Shown one piece after another: positions 63,529 through 64,000 of a DNA stretch of 64,000 bases. This stretch comes from Alkalihalobacillus sp. AL-G. GTDB lineage: Bacteria; Bacillota; Bacilli; Bacillales; Fictibacillaceae. Under the pieces are notes generated by a model. It was not told the origin of the DNA. It saw nothing but the letters and a program-made list of their open reading frames with translations, and did not search any database. The number at the start of each line of letters is the position of its first letter. Position 1 is the first letter of the stretch. The position numbers were made by a program, and so were the translations under genes. The stretch spans positions 2,046,001 through 2,110,000 of the forward strand of contig NZ_CP094656.1 of the NCBI RefSeq assembly GCF_030643805.1, written 5' to 3'.

Positions 63529-63920
63529 GTTCAAAAAGTATCCAACTGATAAACGGTGAATTTCTACGATACTCGGTTTTCCGGTCCTCACGTATTATAA
63601 GGAAGTATTGATTTCATCGAAGTACATTCATTGTGCACCTGCGTCTAACTAGGTTGTTAACGTGTACCTGCGTCTACAAGCTTATCCTAGGATGGAGGCT
63701 TCCTCGGTACAACTCGTAGCTTATATGCAAGTTGTCTCTCGTCGCTATCGATGGAAGCTTCCTCGGTGCAAGGCAGCAAAGATGCGTTCAAGTGAGAGCC
63801 TTCCTCAAAACTGTTGTGCCTGGGGTTCACACGATGTGAATCAGTTCGACGTTGTTATAGGACGTAACGTATTTAGTCGCACTTCTTTTAAGGAATTTCT
63901 GAGTCGTCTACGTTTTGAAC
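63529..63920. repeat. Family A repeat, copy 6, interrupted by family B
   Basis: AGAGGTTGTTCAAAAAG at the left and CGTTTTGAAC at the right. The left block runs to ACGTATTA (about 63597); the right block resumes at TCCTCAAAACTGTTGTGCC (about 63802) and includes CACACGATGTGAATCAGTTCGACGTTG and TAACGTATTTAGTCGCACTTC. About 200 bp of other sequence, mainly family B, lies between. It ends 30 bp before brxA. Confidence 0.82.
63630..63775 (-). repeat. Family B repeat, copy 2, inserted in family A
   Basis: Inverted relative to the copy at 52768-52884. Read on the minus strand it has TGTACCGAGGAAGCC..CATCCTAGGATAAGCTTGTAGACGCAGGTACAC and GACGCAGGTGCAC. A partial extra CACCGAGGAAGCTTCCATCG unit extends it to about 63775. 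Confidence 0.78.
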
Positions 63921-63949
63921 ACATATTAAAATAAATGGAGGTATGATCC

Positions 63950-64000
63950 ATGTCAATGGCATATGAAGAATACATGAGACAGCTTGTCCAACCGATGCGT
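63950..64000 (+). CDS. brxA: Bacilliredoxin, 5' end only
   Basis: ATG 63950 follows TGGAGGTATGATCC. The first 17 residues, MSMAYEEYMRQLVQPMR, match the N-terminus of YphP/YqiW-type bacilliredoxins, which remove bacillithiol from proteins. The active-site CGC lies beyond the window, so BrxA and BrxB cannot be separated with certainty. Confidence 0.85.
   Translation, partial: MSMAYEEYMRQLVQPMR

Overview
The window looks like the chromosome of an endospore-forming member of the Bacillaceae. Base composition is low-GC and the ribosome-binding sites are strong and AGGAGG-like. Small acid-soluble spore protein genes (sspP, sspO, sspN) flank the aconitase gene. Long stretches follow Bacillus subtilis gene order: sspP-sspO-citB-sspN-yneP-yneQ-yneR; dynA-ypbS; ypcP-ypeP-ypgQ; and ypgR next to bacilliredoxin. 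The genus cannot be fixed from sequence alone. No rRNA, tRNA, prophage or insertion sequence with a transposase was seen.

Layout. 1-2840 is a selenocysteine locus: selD (cut by the left edge, itself read through an in-frame UGA), a SelW/Rdx-type selenoprotein with a CxxU motif, and selA. selB and tRNA-Sec are not here. 2850-14373 is core metabolism and sporulation: SASP genes, aconitase, a nuclease lipoprotein, an FbpB-type peptide, a tandem-AAA CbxX protein, yneP/Q/R and a GDSL esterase. 14396-28548 holds two Na+/H+ antiporters, D-amino-acid transaminase, a CshA-type RNA helicase, the dynamin-like DynA with ypbS, PatA, a sulfurtransferase and a TRIC-type channel.

28709-37209 is a lysine-to-beta-lysine region: ablB, a sigma-54 activator, a near-perfect -24/-12 promoter, then kamA, yokU, a class III aminotransferase, two CoA-transferase subunits and an M20 deacylase. 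37372-41999 has three tandem paralogues of an unrecognised membrane-anchored family.

42391-48280 is a biofilm-matrix and regulatory region: tapA-sipW-tasA behind three 16-bp inverted repeats that look like SinR operators, an LPKTG TasA-like protein with a class D sortase, a SlrR/SinR-like regulator, and a convergent sinI-sinR operon. A cyclic-di-GMP-I riboswitch sits directly upstream of sinI. Its P1 strand can alternatively pair across the sinI start codon, so c-di-GMP is predicted to turn SinI on, inactivate SinR and release the matrix operon. I consider this the most interesting system in the window. Next to it is a probable 6S RNA with its own consensus promoter and terminator.

48334-64000 is mostly conserved housekeeping: ypcP, ypeP, a PfpI protein, ypgQ, ferredoxin, cvfB, fhs, pncA, a SNF2 helicase with a SWIM protein, ypgR/cvfC and the start of brxA. 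The intergenic regions are unusually rich in non-coding repeats: a MITE-like family with GTTCAAAAAG termini (at least six copies), a second family nested in one of them, a third structured repeat pair, two tandem arrays that both have a 52-bp period, and a 20-bp array inside the lysine operon.
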